NCBI GenBank assembly: GCA_021815405.1
Contig: JAKAGV010000006.1
Location: 124,001 to 188,000 of the forward strand
Source of the DNA: Bacteroidota bacterium
GTDB lineage: Bacteria; Bacteroidota; Ignavibacteria; Ignavibacteriales; Ignavibacteriaceae
Direction: 5' to 3'
DNA length: 64,000 nucleotides
In this document: piece by piece, positions 16,900 to 25,141 of the stretch
How the letters are laid out: the number at the start of each line of letters is the position of its first letter
How positions within the stretch are numbered: the stretch's first letter is position 1
Position numbers and translations under genes: made by a program
Notes under the pieces: generated by a model
What the model was told of the DNA's origin: nothing
The model's database searches: none
The model's input: only the letters and a program-made list of their open reading frames with translations

Positions 16900-18174
16900 A
16901 TGTATAACCTTAAAAAAATGTCCAACTTTCTTCTGCTTTACTTTTCATTCGCAACATCTTCATTATTTGCTCAATGGTCTTTAGATACTGTTATTACTAC
17001 CGGAGATGCCACAACAGGGATAGCAATAACTTCAGATAATAGTAAAATTGTTGTTACAAACAATACTTCGCCGGGCTCAGTTGACATCATTTCTACAACA
17101 GATTATTCCATAACTAAAATTGATATCAGTTCTATTGAGAATTATCCAAACGGTGTCGCAATATCTCCTGATGACTCGTTAGCGTTTGTAAATACAACTC
17201 ATAACACCATTGCTATCAATCTTTTCACACATTCAGTGATGTGGCATTATCAAGCTCCATGTGCAGGTACCACACTTTATGGAATAGCAGTTACTCCAAA
17301 TAGTCAGTCAGTAGTATATCCTGATTTAAGCTCGGGCTGTACTCAGCAAGGTGTAAGAATAATTAATGCTAAAGAAAGCCCTTCGAACTCTTCGTTTATA
17401 AGTGTTAATACTTCGGGTGTACTTTGTGGAATTGCACTTACATCCTATGGTAATTCTGCCATAGTAACTACTTATTCTCTTGGATCGCCAAAGAATATTA
17501 ATCTTCTTAATTCGCAGGTTCAGAACATAAGCGGTATGAACGGATCTTACGGTGTCGCTGCTTTGCATAACAGCAGCGAAGCTCTGATCTTCGACGGCGA
17601 TTCATTAGATCGTGTATCTCTTACAAGTAATACTATTACAAAAAAGATTTCTGCTTTATCATACAACACTTCGTTTCAGAATATCGCAGTTACTTCTGAC
17701 GATAAGTATGCATTTGCAGTCGGCGCTTTTGAAAAATTAGTAATCACTCTTAAAGATGATTCGGTTATTCAAACCTTTACCGCCGGAGGAACTAATGTGG
17801 CTTGCACTTCAGAGGGTTCAAGATTCTTTGTAACCGACAGCTACAACGGCACAGTGCGTGTCTATAAAAGAAATGCAACAGGAATTGAACAAAACAATAA
17901 TCTTGCAATGAAAGGATTTTCACTTGAACAAAATTTTCCTAATCCTTTTAACCCTTCTACAGAGATTAGTTACCAATTGCCGTTTAATTCTTTTATAATA
18001 TTAAAAGTTTACGATCTTTTAGGTAAAGAAGTTTGCACACTTGTCAACGGACCTCAAAATGCAGGTAAGCATACGGTTAAATTTAACGCCGAAGGTCTTT
18101 CAAATGGAGTTTATTTCTACAGGCTTCAAGCAGGAAATTTTATTTCAACTAAAAAGCTGATCATTCTTAAATAA
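16900..18174 (+). CDS. Secreted beta-propeller protein with T9SS sorting domain
   Basis: A 424-aa protein. The start at 16900 follows AAAGGAAA; the signal peptide ends near SSLFAQ. Residues about 30-325 contain YVTN-like repeats (ITSDNSKIVVTNN, ISPDDSLAFVNT, VTPNSQSVVYP, VTSDDKYAFAVG), giving a beta-propeller. The last about 85 residues are a type A T9SS sorting domain: LEQNFPNPFNPSTEISYQLP, LKVYDLLGKEVCTLV, GVYFYRLQAG and a final STKKLIILK. The protein is therefore exported by Sec, then secreted or surface-attached by the type IX system. Ligand unknown. Confidence 0.88.
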   Translation: MYNLKKMSNFLLLYFSFATSSLFAQWSLDTVITTGDATTGIAITSDNSKIVVTNNTSPGSVDIISTTDYSITKIDISSIENYPNGVAISPDDSLAFVNTTHNTIAINLFTHSVMWHYQAPCAGTTLYGIAVTPNSQSVVYPDLSSGCTQQGVRIINAKESPSNSSFISVNTSGVLCGIALTSYGNSAIVTTYSLGSPKNINLLNSQVQNISGMNGSYGVAALHNSSEALIFDGDSLDRVSLTSNTITKKISALSYNTSFQNIAVTSDDKYAFAVGAFEKLVITLKDDSVIQTFTAGGTNVACTSEGSRFFVTDSYNGTVRVYKRNATGIEQNNNLAMKGFSLEQNFPNPFNPSTEISYQLPFNSFIILKVYDLLGKEVCTLVNGPQNAGKHTVKFNAEGLSNGVYFYRLQAGNFISTKKLIILK

Positions 18175-18262
18175 TATCAATAAATACGAATATGAAAATA
18201 AACAGCAGGTACAATAGCAGTTAATAACAATAATTAATCTAAAACTAAAACAGGAGGATAAT

Positions 18263-20944
18263 ATGAAATATTTCTTTTCGTTGATAGTTGTTTTTCTATT
18301 TTGTTCAGCCGGTATATATGCGCAGCAGCCGCCAATAATAGACCGCGAAATATTTTTCGGAGATCCGGAAATTTCCGGTGCGCAAATTTCACCTGATGGT
18401 AAGTTCATTTCTTTCCGGAAACAATTCAACGGAGTTATGAACATCTGGGTTAAAGATATCGATCAAAAATTTGATGAAGCCCGTCCTCTTACTGCGGATT
18501 CTCTTAGACCTGTAAGAGGGTATTTTTGGTCGAGAGACAGCAAGTACATTCTTTTTGTTCAAGACAAAGGAGGAGATGAAAACTACAGAGTATATGCAGT
18601 TGATCCTAAAGCTAAAGGCGATCCTGTTCCGCTTGCCAGGGATTTAACTCCGCTCGAAAAAGTCCGCGCTGAAATTATTGATGTTCCTAAAAATATTCCG
18701 GACAAGATAATAATCGGATTAAATGACCGCGATCCTAAGGTTCATGATGTTTACTGGCTTAACCTTGCAACAGGCGATCGAACATTAATCAGAAAGAACA
18801 CGGATAACATTTCAGGCTGGTTTACCGATTTAAACGGCAATTTAAAACTTGGTTTAAGAATGACGCCTGACGGAGGATCGGAACTTCTTGAGCTTCTTAA
18901 AGACAACGTCAAGTCAATCTATAAAGTAAACAGTGAAGAAACATTTTATCCCTTAAGATATACACCTGATGATAATGCTGTTTACATGCTTACAAATAAG
19001 GGAAACAATATCGATAAAGCCGAGCTTCAAATTTTTAACCTTAAAACCGGTGAGACAAAGTTTGTAGATAAAGATCCTGAGAACGAAGTTGATGTTAGCA
19101 GCGCTATATTTTCCGATATCAGTAACAAGCTGCTTGCTACGGTTTACGTTGGCGACAAGCTTAGAATCTATCCTAAAGATGAACACTTTGCAGAAGTTTA
19201 TAATAAATTGAAAAAAGCTATATCTGAAGGAAATTATAATATCAGCTCTTGGACTGCCGATGAAAAGATCTGGGTAATCTCAGTTTCGAGAGATGTTGAT
19301 CCAGGTTCGGCTTATATCTTCAACTCCGAAACGGGAAATGCCGAACTGCTTTATAAGTCGAGACCGCAGTTAAATAATAAAGATCTTTCTAAGATGGAAC
19401 CTCTAACTTTCAAGGCAAGAGACGGCATGACAATTCACGCTTACTTAACTCTGCCTAAAGGATTGCCTGACAAAAATCTTCCGGTTGTAATGTGGATTCA
19501 TGGAGGTCCATGGGCAAGAGATATGTGGGGATACGATCCTTACGTGCAGTTCCTTGCAAATAGAGGATATGCCGTTGTTCAACCTAATTACCGCGGCTCA
19601 AACGGTTATGGTAAAAAGTATCTTAATGCGGGCAACAAGCAATGGGGACGCGGTGCAATGCAAAATGATATTACCGACTGCGTAAAATATTTAATTGATA
19701 AAAAGATTGCTGATCCTAAACGCGTTGCAATTGCCGGCGGCTCATACGGCGGTTATGCTACACTTGCCGGATTAGCTTTTACTCCCGACATTTATGCAGC
19801 AGGATTCGATATTGTAGGTCCTTCAAATATTATTACTTTGCTGAAATCCGTTCCACCATACTGGGAGCCGATAAAAAAGATGTTCGATGTTCGTGTTGGC
19901 GATATGAATAATCCGGAAGATCTGGAAATGCTTAATAAGAATTCGCCGTTAAATTACGCAACAGATATTAAAGCGCCTCTTTATGTAGTGCAAGGTGCAA
20001 ACGATCCGAGAGTCAATAAGTCTGAATCCGACAGGATTGTTGCTGCACTTAGGGATTTAGGCAGACCGGTCGAATACATGGTTGCACCAGATGAAGGGCA
20101 TGGCTTTTCCGGCGAAGAGAACCGGCTGGCTATGATGGTTGCAATGGAAAACTTCATTGCGAAATATCTTGGAGGAAGAGTTCAGGAAGATGTTAGTGCG
20201 GCTATCCAAAAAAAGCTTGATCAAATTACTGTTGATATTAAATCAGTAGCTTTAACAAAACCGGAAGAAACAACCGGAAACATTGTAATGCTGAAATCAT
20301 TTGACGGTTCAAGGCTTTCGGAAGGATCGGAATCTTATAAACTTAAGGTAAACGCCGGTGGTAATGAAATGAATTCTGATCTTAAAGCAACTATAATAAA
20401 ATCTAACTTAGGTGGTAAAGATATATGGAGAGTTATTTCTGAAACGAATGGCATGTTAAACAGCATCGATACACTTGAAGTAGATGCAATTACTTTACTT
20501 CCTTTAAGGAGAGTGGCAAACCAAGGTCAGGCTGTCGTAAATCTTACCTTTATGAATGATTCTGCTAAAGGAGTAATAGAAGCAGGTATGCAAAAAATCC
20601 CGGTAAATATTAAGCTTGACGAACCTACTGTAACAGATGGAATGGGAGAAGGTTTGATGATTGCCACGCTGCCTTTAGCTGTTGGATACAAAGCGCAATA
20701 CAACCAACTTGACTTAATGAAAGGCAGTACAAGAAAAATAAATCTGGAAGTTATCGGCATAGAAGAAGTAGAAACACCTTCAGGAAAATTCGAGACTTTC
20801 AAAATTTCGCTTAAACCAGTTGAAGAGGATGGTGGACAAGCTACTGTGTGGTATGATAGATCTAATTCGCGTTTAATAAAGATGCAATCTAAGGTTCCGG
20901 CGCAAGCCGGCGGCGCCACAGTTGAACTTCTTGTAGTTGATTAG
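18263..20944 (+). CDS. S9 family prolyl oligopeptidase with extra C-terminal domain
   Basis: An 893-aa exported protein with a signal peptide ending near IYAQQ. A seven-bladed propeller region spans about residues 40-370. The peptidase domain holds the catalytic triad: Ser494 in GGSYGG, Asp581 in GANDPRV and His613 in DEGHGFSG. The oxyanion [15 protein letters not shown] motif is also present. Beyond about residue 650 lies a further 240-residue domain ending [16 protein letters not shown]...[14 protein letters not shown], reminiscent of DUF3108-like lipid- or surface-associated domains. This tail is absent from typical S9C enzymes of about 650 aa. A good ribosome-binding site (AGGAGG) precedes the ATG, and a strong terminator follows. 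Confidence 0.9.
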   Translation: MKYFFSLIVVFLFCSAGIYAQQPPIIDREIFFGDPEISGAQISPDGKFISFRKQFNGVMNIWVKDIDQKFDEARPLTADSLRPVRGYFWSRDSKYILFVQDKGGDENYRVYAVDPKAKGDPVPLARDLTPLEKVRAEIIDVPKNIPDKIIIGLNDRDPKVHDVYWLNLATGDRTLIRKNTDNISGWFTDLNGNLKLGLRMTPDGGSELLELLKDNVKSIYKVNSEETFYPLRYTPDDNAVYMLTNKGNNIDKAELQIFNLKTGETKFVDKDPENEVDVSSAIFSDISNKLLATVYVGDKLRIYPKDEHFAEVYNKLKKAISEGNYNISSWTADEKIWVISVSRDVDPGSAYIFNSETGNAELLYKSRPQLNNKDLSKMEPLTFKARDGMTIHAYLTLPKGLPDKNLPVVMWIHGGPWARDMWGYDPYVQFLANRGYAVVQPNYRGSNGYGKKYLNAGNKQWGRGAMQNDITDCVKYLIDKKIADPKRVAIAGGSYGGYATLAGLAFTPDIYAAGFDIVGPSNIITLLKSVPPYWEPIKKMFDVRVGDMNNPEDLEMLNKNSPLNYATDIKAPLYVVQGANDPRVNKSESDRIVAALRDLGRPVEYMVAPDEGHGFSGEENRLAMMVAMENFIAKYLGGRVQEDVSAAIQKKLDQITVDIKSVALTKPEETTGNIVMLKSFDGSRLSEGSESYKLKVNAGGNEMNSDLKATIIKSNLGGKDIWRVISETNGMLNSIDTLEVDAITLLPLRRVANQGQAVVNLTFMNDSAKGVIEAGMQKIPVNIKLDEPTVTDGMGEGLMIATLPLAVGYKAQYNQLDLMKGSTRKINLEVIGIEEVETPSGKFETFKISLKPVEEDGGQATVWYDRSNSRLIKMQSKVPAQAGGATVELLVVD

Positions 20945-20955
20945 ATTTATATTTT

Positions 20956-20998
20956 AAAAGATGGCACCTTTTTCTAAAGGTGCTATCTTTTTTTTAAT
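20956..20998 (+). terminator. Rho-independent terminator
   Basis: An imperfect stem pairs AAAAGATGGCACCTT (20957-20971) with AAGGTGCTATCTTTT (20977-20991), followed by a T run. It lies 12 bp after the S9 peptidase stop. Confidence 0.88.
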
Positions 20999-21077
20999 AC
21001 TCCGTCTTTAGGTTTTGACTTTCACTTCTACATACACGTAATTTTAAAGTAATAAAAAATCTAATTTGGAGGAACTA

Positions 21078-22076
21078 ATGGCTGATAATAGAAAATTCAT
21101 AGCTATGATCGTCAGCGAAGAAAATGGAAAGTTTATAAGACGTATAGGCGAAAAATCCATTGATGATCTGCCCGCCGGTGAAGTACTGATTAGAGTAAAA
21201 TATTCTTCGCTTAATTATAAAGATGCACTCTCAGCATCAGGCAACAAAGGCGTTACAAGAAGATATCCTCATACACCGGGTATAGATGCCGCCGGAATAG
21301 TCGAGGAATCTTCGGATAGAGATTTTAAACCCGGAGATAAAGTAATCGTAACAGGGTTTGACCTCGGCATGAATACCTCCGGAGGCTTTCAGCAATTTAT
21401 CCGTGTCCCTTCCGACTGGGTTGTAAATCTGCCAGAAGGTCTTTCGCTAAAGGAAAGCATGATAAACGGTACAGCAGGCTTTACTGCCGCTCTTGCTCTT
21501 TTTAAGCTGGAATCTCTAGGATTAGTTCCTTCGAATGATGAAATACTTGTTACCGGTGCTACCGGCGGAGTCGGCTCTATGGCGGTTGCTATTCTTGCTA
21601 AAGCCGGTTACAGAGTTACTGCATCCACGGGAAAAACCGATAAGGAAAATTATTTGAGAACTCTCGGTGCAAAAGTAATTCTTGATCGTAAAGATGTTGA
21701 TGATCCGACAGGAAAAGCTCTTCAGCCGACGCGCTGGGGAGGAGTAATTGATTCGGTTGGTGGAAACACACTTGCAACTGCATTAAAATATACAAAGTAT
21801 AACTGCAGCGTAGCTGCATGCGGTTTAACCCAATCTCCCCTGCTTAATACGTGGGTTTATCCTTTCATATTACGAGGTGTAAATCTTCTTGGAATAGACT
21901 CTGCTCATTGCTCGATGGAAATAAGAGAATTGCTCTGGAACAAGCTTGCAAACGAGTGGAAGCCGTCTGCACTTGATCTGATGAAACAAGAATGCACACT
22001 TGAAGGATTAAATGAAAAGATTGATGCCATACTGAAAGGGAAGATTACGGGAAGAGTTGTTGTTGATCTGGAATAG
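21078..22076 (+). CDS. YhdH/AcuI-type quinone/acryloyl-CoA oxidoreductase
   Basis: A 332-aa zinc-independent medium-chain dehydrogenase. I place the start at the ATG at 21078 because TTGGAGGAA just before it is the ribosome-binding site. Family features are YSSLNYKDALSASGNKGVTR, YPHTPGIDAAGIV, GFDLGMNTSGGFQQF and the nucleotide-binding VTGATGGVGSMAVAIL. AcuI members reduce acryloyl-CoA to propionyl-CoA with NADPH; other members of the clade are annotated as quinone reductases. The true substrate is uncertain. It is monocistronic between a terminator and the hicAB pair. Confidence 0.88.
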   Translation: MADNRKFIAMIVSEENGKFIRRIGEKSIDDLPAGEVLIRVKYSSLNYKDALSASGNKGVTRRYPHTPGIDAAGIVEESSDRDFKPGDKVIVTGFDLGMNTSGGFQQFIRVPSDWVVNLPEGLSLKESMINGTAGFTAALALFKLESLGLVPSNDEILVTGATGGVGSMAVAILAKAGYRVTASTGKTDKENYLRTLGAKVILDRKDVDDPTGKALQPTRWGGVIDSVGGNTLATALKYTKYNCSVAACGLTQSPLLNTWVYPFILRGVNLLGIDSAHCSMEIRELLWNKLANEWKPSALDLMKQECTLEGLNEKIDAILKGKITGRVVVDLE

Positions 22077-22230
22077 TATTTTTGTAAGACGATTGCCGGA
22101 TACTGGATGCTAATTGCTCGATGGTTGTTTTCGAATAAAGTAAGTAATACGTGGCTTATTCCCGAAGTTGCAGGTTGTTATGATATACATCATGACAAAG
22201 GGAGGCATATTCAATAGTGAAAAAATTCGA

Positions 22231-22449
22231 TTATTCAAATTCTTCTGAAGGTATGCGTGATTGTCTTATAATTGATTTAAGTGTACCTATTTTAATTTCT
22301 TTATGATCAGGAACTGGAACTGTTATCGTACTTTCCGAAATTTTCTTTTGCATAACCATATGACTTCCCTGTTGACGGATAAGTACAAAACCATGCTTCG
22401 TTAGAATACCGCAAATCTCCCTGCCAGACATTACTCGAAGCTTACCCAA
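22231..22449 (-). CDS. hicA: HicA family mRNA interferase toxin
   Basis: A 72-aa protein with the HicA double-stranded RNA-binding fold: SGREICGILTKHGFVLIRQQ, then GSHMVMQKK with the catalytic His of the GSH motif, TITVPVPDHKEIKIGTLKSI and RIPSEEF. HicA toxins cleave mRNA. The gene lies downstream of hicB and overlaps it by 8 bp, the reverse of the classic hicA-hicB order but common. The pair ends about 560 bp before the cas12 gene, on the opposite strand. Confidence 0.92.
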   Translation of the reverse strand: MGKLRVMSGREICGILTKHGFVLIRQQGSHMVMQKKISESTITVPVPDHKEIKIGTLKSIIRQSRIPSEEFE

Positions 22450-22669
22450 CAGCTACCTCTAAGCGGGTAATAAAAATCTCATTATGCAAGCGTTCTCGTA
22501 TTTCAGATTCAGATGCTGTCTCGAAAAAAAGTTCAAGTGCTTCTTTCAAACTAAGCCGTGCTGCTTCTACCGTTTCACCCTGACTGGCTATATCCAATTC
22601 CGGACACAAAGCTACATATTGATCTCCTTCACGCTCTATTATTGCTGTAAACGGCTGTGTAATGCTCAT
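22442..22669 (-). CDS. hicB: HicB family antitoxin
   Basis: A 75-aa protein with the HicB partial RNase H-like fold: FTAIIEREGDQYVALCPELD, IASQGETVEAARLSLKEALE and LFFETASESEI. It lacks a C-terminal helix-turn-helix, so DNA binding would need another surface or partner. It overlaps hicA by 8 bp, ensuring coupled expression. A ribosome-binding site AGGAAA precedes the ATG. It should neutralise HicA. Confidence 0.9.
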   Translation of the reverse strand: MSITQPFTAIIEREGDQYVALCPELDIASQGETVEAARLSLKEALELFFETASESEIRERLHNEIFITRLEVAVG

Positions 22670-23011
22670 ATATTTTCCTTTCCTGTTGAGTTATCTCTAA
22701 GTTATAAAACTTTCCTCTCTTTAACAATTATATTTTTTAAACCTTCCACGCTGTCATTGTCCATACCATTATAGAAAAGGTGTGTAGAATAAGTAATAAT
22801 GCTGCTGTGCATTTACAAGAAGAAGATAACTTTATTTTTATCAGGCGGCGTATTTGCCGGACAGACATTTGCCATTAATAAAAAAATATTTTAAGTTGCT
22901 ATTGGGTTTAGGACTATAAGGGCAATGTGGGACAAGTTCACTCAAGCCTCACACTATTAGAGTCAACGGTTACTTTAGGTTTCTTTTGAATAACTGCATG
23001 GTAATTTATTT
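22670..23011. other. Intergenic region between hicB and cas12
   Basis: 342 bp between the divergent hicB and cas12 genes. It must contain both promoters. I see no complete gene, no copy of the CRISPR repeat and no insertion-sequence ends. The cas12 frame is closed by a TAA seven codons upstream of the chosen ATG, so the protein cannot extend into it. Confidence 0.5.
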
Positions 23012-24838
23012 ATGAATGAAGTGTTCAAGGTGGCTAAATTTAAACTACGGCTTTCCAACAGGAAGAAGCGCATACTTTATAATTTTATGCTAAAGCTGAC
23101 AAATGCTATTGCAGATGTACTTGAAATAATCCAGCCTCTTGCTAACCAAATTGAATATGATATACTAAAAATAAAAGAAACTAAACATGGGGATAAATAC
23201 ATAATTGATATTAGAAGACTCAATCATATTGTTACCGAGATAGTTAATAATTCCGGTTATAAGAACTATCACCATAGGGAAAGATTAATTGATGAAGTAA
23301 AAAATAATCTCGCTTCTTATTTTGAATTAAGATTAAGAGATAGAAATCCTTCATACCCGGTGAGAGTTAGAGTCGGCGATAAAAAGAAAAGCGATGAATT
23401 AATTAAAAATTATTATCAAGAACTTATTTCAGCCGGCATAACCGAAAACGGCATTGATGAGAAGGCGCATGAAAAAGAAGTTGAACTAATAAGCAATATT
23501 ATAAGGATTCAAAAGAATAAACTACAGCCAATACCATTTACGCGTTATCGTGATTTTACAATTATTGAGCAAGGCATGGATGGAGAAACGCCAAAGAAGA
23601 TTGCCTTGCTTAACGTCTTTACTTCCAAAAGCAGTAAGGAATATTTTGAAAAACACAATATATCTAAGAAGAAATATTCCGGTATTGATATTTCTGACGG
23701 CGAAGATACCACAACATCATCAACAACTAAATTGCCGTGCATTCTTGAGTGGTCTCTTTATCATCAGCTAAATTATTTTAACATAGGCACTCCTAAAACT
23801 GCAAAGCTTACTTATGATAATGATAAAAATGAATTTTATCTCCACGTAACATTTCAGTTCCTTCCTCATGTGGATGAATACGGTAAGCTTCATTATTTGA
23901 AAACTGCATTTGACAAACGTAAAACTGAAATATTAGAAGCTAATATTGACGAAGGTAAAAAGCTTAAAGCATATTCATGTTATGATGCACTTACCGGCGA
24001 AGCAATAAACATATCTTCCACAAATAAGACTACACAAAATGCAGCAAGAGAAACCATTACCTTCCTTGGCGTTGATATGGGCAGAGTAATGTTAGCTGCT
24101 TTTGCAGTGGTTAAAGACGGCAAGGTTTTATATAAAGATTATGCCGAGACTTCAAGCTTAAGCAAAACTCTTTATAAGATTTATGAAAATATTACTGAGC
24201 TGCAAAAAGCCGGTAAGGAAAACAAGAAGGTTTTAGTTCTGTTAAGAAAAAAGATTGCTCAAATAACAAGATACGGTGTACACAAAACTGCAAATAGAAT
24301 TGTCTGGGCAAGAGATTATTATAACTCGCAATTAATACTTGAAAACTTAACCGGGTTAAGAAGTCTTCCAAAGAAAAAAGTACAACAGTATAACAAGCTT
24401 TCGGATATACTAACATACAAATCTCAATTGAAAGGATTTAAGCTTAATACATTTAATCCTCCGAAGGCTTACTATGAAATAAATCCTTCTCAGACTAGTA
24501 AGATGTGCAGTAAATGCGGCTATACTCATGAAGATAACAGGCGGATTGAAATATCCCAGAAAGATTTTAAATGTGTACACTGCGGTTATGAGGCTAACTC
24601 AGACATTAACGCCGCAATAAATATTGCACGGTTCGGAGAGTTTTATTTTAAGTATAAAGATTCCTATAAAGATTTTGATGAATACCTTGTAAACCTTGCA
24701 GGCTGCACTAACGCAAACTTTACAAATTACAGAGAAGAGCGTAAGCGCAGAAGAATGGTATTAGATATTTCTAAGCTTTTAGAAAAACAGATAAAATCTG
24801 CAAAGCACAAGCATAACGAAAGCTTAGCAGTTCTTTGA
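23012..24838 (+). CDS. Compact Cas12-like RNA-guided nuclease (type V effector)
   Basis: A 608-aa protein. The C-terminal half is a RuvC nuclease: Asp355 in FLGVDMGRV (RuvC-I), Glu444 in LILENLTGL (RuvC-II) and Asp531 in EANSDINAAINIA (RuvC-III). A zinc ribbon between the last two has CxxC pairs Cys499/Cys502 and Cys521/Cys524. The N-terminal about 340 residues are mostly helical and basic, as expected for a nucleic acid recognition lobe, and have no match I recognise. At 608 aa it is longer than typical TnpB (about 400) and far shorter than Cas12a/b (over 1,100), in the range of Cas12f/Cas14, Cas12m and V-U effectors; subtype is not assignable. A same-strand CRISPR array begins 303 bp downstream. 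No cas1, cas2 or cas4 is nearby. The start has no strong ribosome-binding site. A TnpB-like origin is likely, but no transposase or element ends were seen. Confidence 0.85.
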   Translation: MNEVFKVAKFKLRLSNRKKRILYNFMLKLTNAIADVLEIIQPLANQIEYDILKIKETKHGDKYIIDIRRLNHIVTEIVNNSGYKNYHHRERLIDEVKNNLASYFELRLRDRNPSYPVRVRVGDKKKSDELIKNYYQELISAGITENGIDEKAHEKEVELISNIIRIQKNKLQPIPFTRYRDFTIIEQGMDGETPKKIALLNVFTSKSSKEYFEKHNISKKKYSGIDISDGEDTTTSSTTKLPCILEWSLYHQLNYFNIGTPKTAKLTYDNDKNEFYLHVTFQFLPHVDEYGKLHYLKTAFDKRKTEILEANIDEGKKLKAYSCYDALTGEAINISSTNKTTQNAARETITFLGVDMGRVMLAAFAVVKDGKVLYKDYAETSSLSKTLYKIYENITELQKAGKENKKVLVLLRKKIAQITRYGVHKTANRIVWARDYYNSQLILENLTGLRSLPKKKVQQYNKLSDILTYKSQLKGFKLNTFNPPKAYYEINPSQTSKMCSKCGYTHEDNRRIEISQKDFKCVHCGYEANSDINAAINIARFGEFYFKYKDSYKDFDEYLVNLAGCTNANFTNYREERKRRRMVLDISKLLEKQIKSAKHKHNESLAVL

Positions 24839-24839
24839 C

Positions 24840-25141
24840 AATTTGTATAAAACCGGCGGCTTTCATCCCGGTTTAACCGGGACAAATTTCACTGCCGGGC
24901 ACTATTGCATAATAGATTCATAATATGAAATTATGTATTCGATAATTTTATTATCGGAAGGTGCAAGATTTCTACTGAATAAATTCCAAACATTTAGCTT
25001 GACTAAATGCAGTGGCTTAGCCGGAATTGTTCGATTATTATTTTGTCGTCTATCCCTTATGTTTTTTGCACTACCTTAGGTCGACGACGTAATTTCATTC
25101 TATTGTTTGTAATTCTGCTTGAATTCATATTAAATAACTGG
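24840..25141 (+). ncRNA. Structured CRISPR leader / candidate tracrRNA region
   Basis: The 303-bp gap between cas12 and the array has several inverted repeats: TCCCGGTT/AACCGGGA (24866-24882), CGATAA/TTATCG (24940-24956), CATTTAG/CTAAATG (24991-25009) and GTCGTC/GACGAC (25045-25050 and 25083-25088). GTTCGATTA at 25028-25036 is exactly complementary to nine bases of the repeat (TAATCGAAC). A second weaker segment, ATTTCATTCTA near 25092, resembles the reverse complement of the repeat end with one base missing. These fit a plus-strand tracrRNA like those of Cas12f-type systems, but the two anti-repeat pieces are not in collinear order. The region must also act as array leader and promoter. Confidence 0.45.

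Noticed and set aside
22080-22230. A gene fragment between the reductase and hicA
   Set aside because: Short stretches are open, but none matches a family and stops are frequent.
23012-24838. A plain IS200/IS605-family TnpB transposon gene
   Set aside because: The protein is about 200 residues longer than usual TnpB, no TnpA or element ends were seen, and a long same-strand CRISPR array lies next to it. A TnpB ancestry is still likely.
24961-24990. CTACTG (24972-24977) and nearby bases as a diverged forward repeat or a minus-strand tracrRNA
   Set aside because: Only six bases match cleanly, which is expected by chance in AT-rich DNA.
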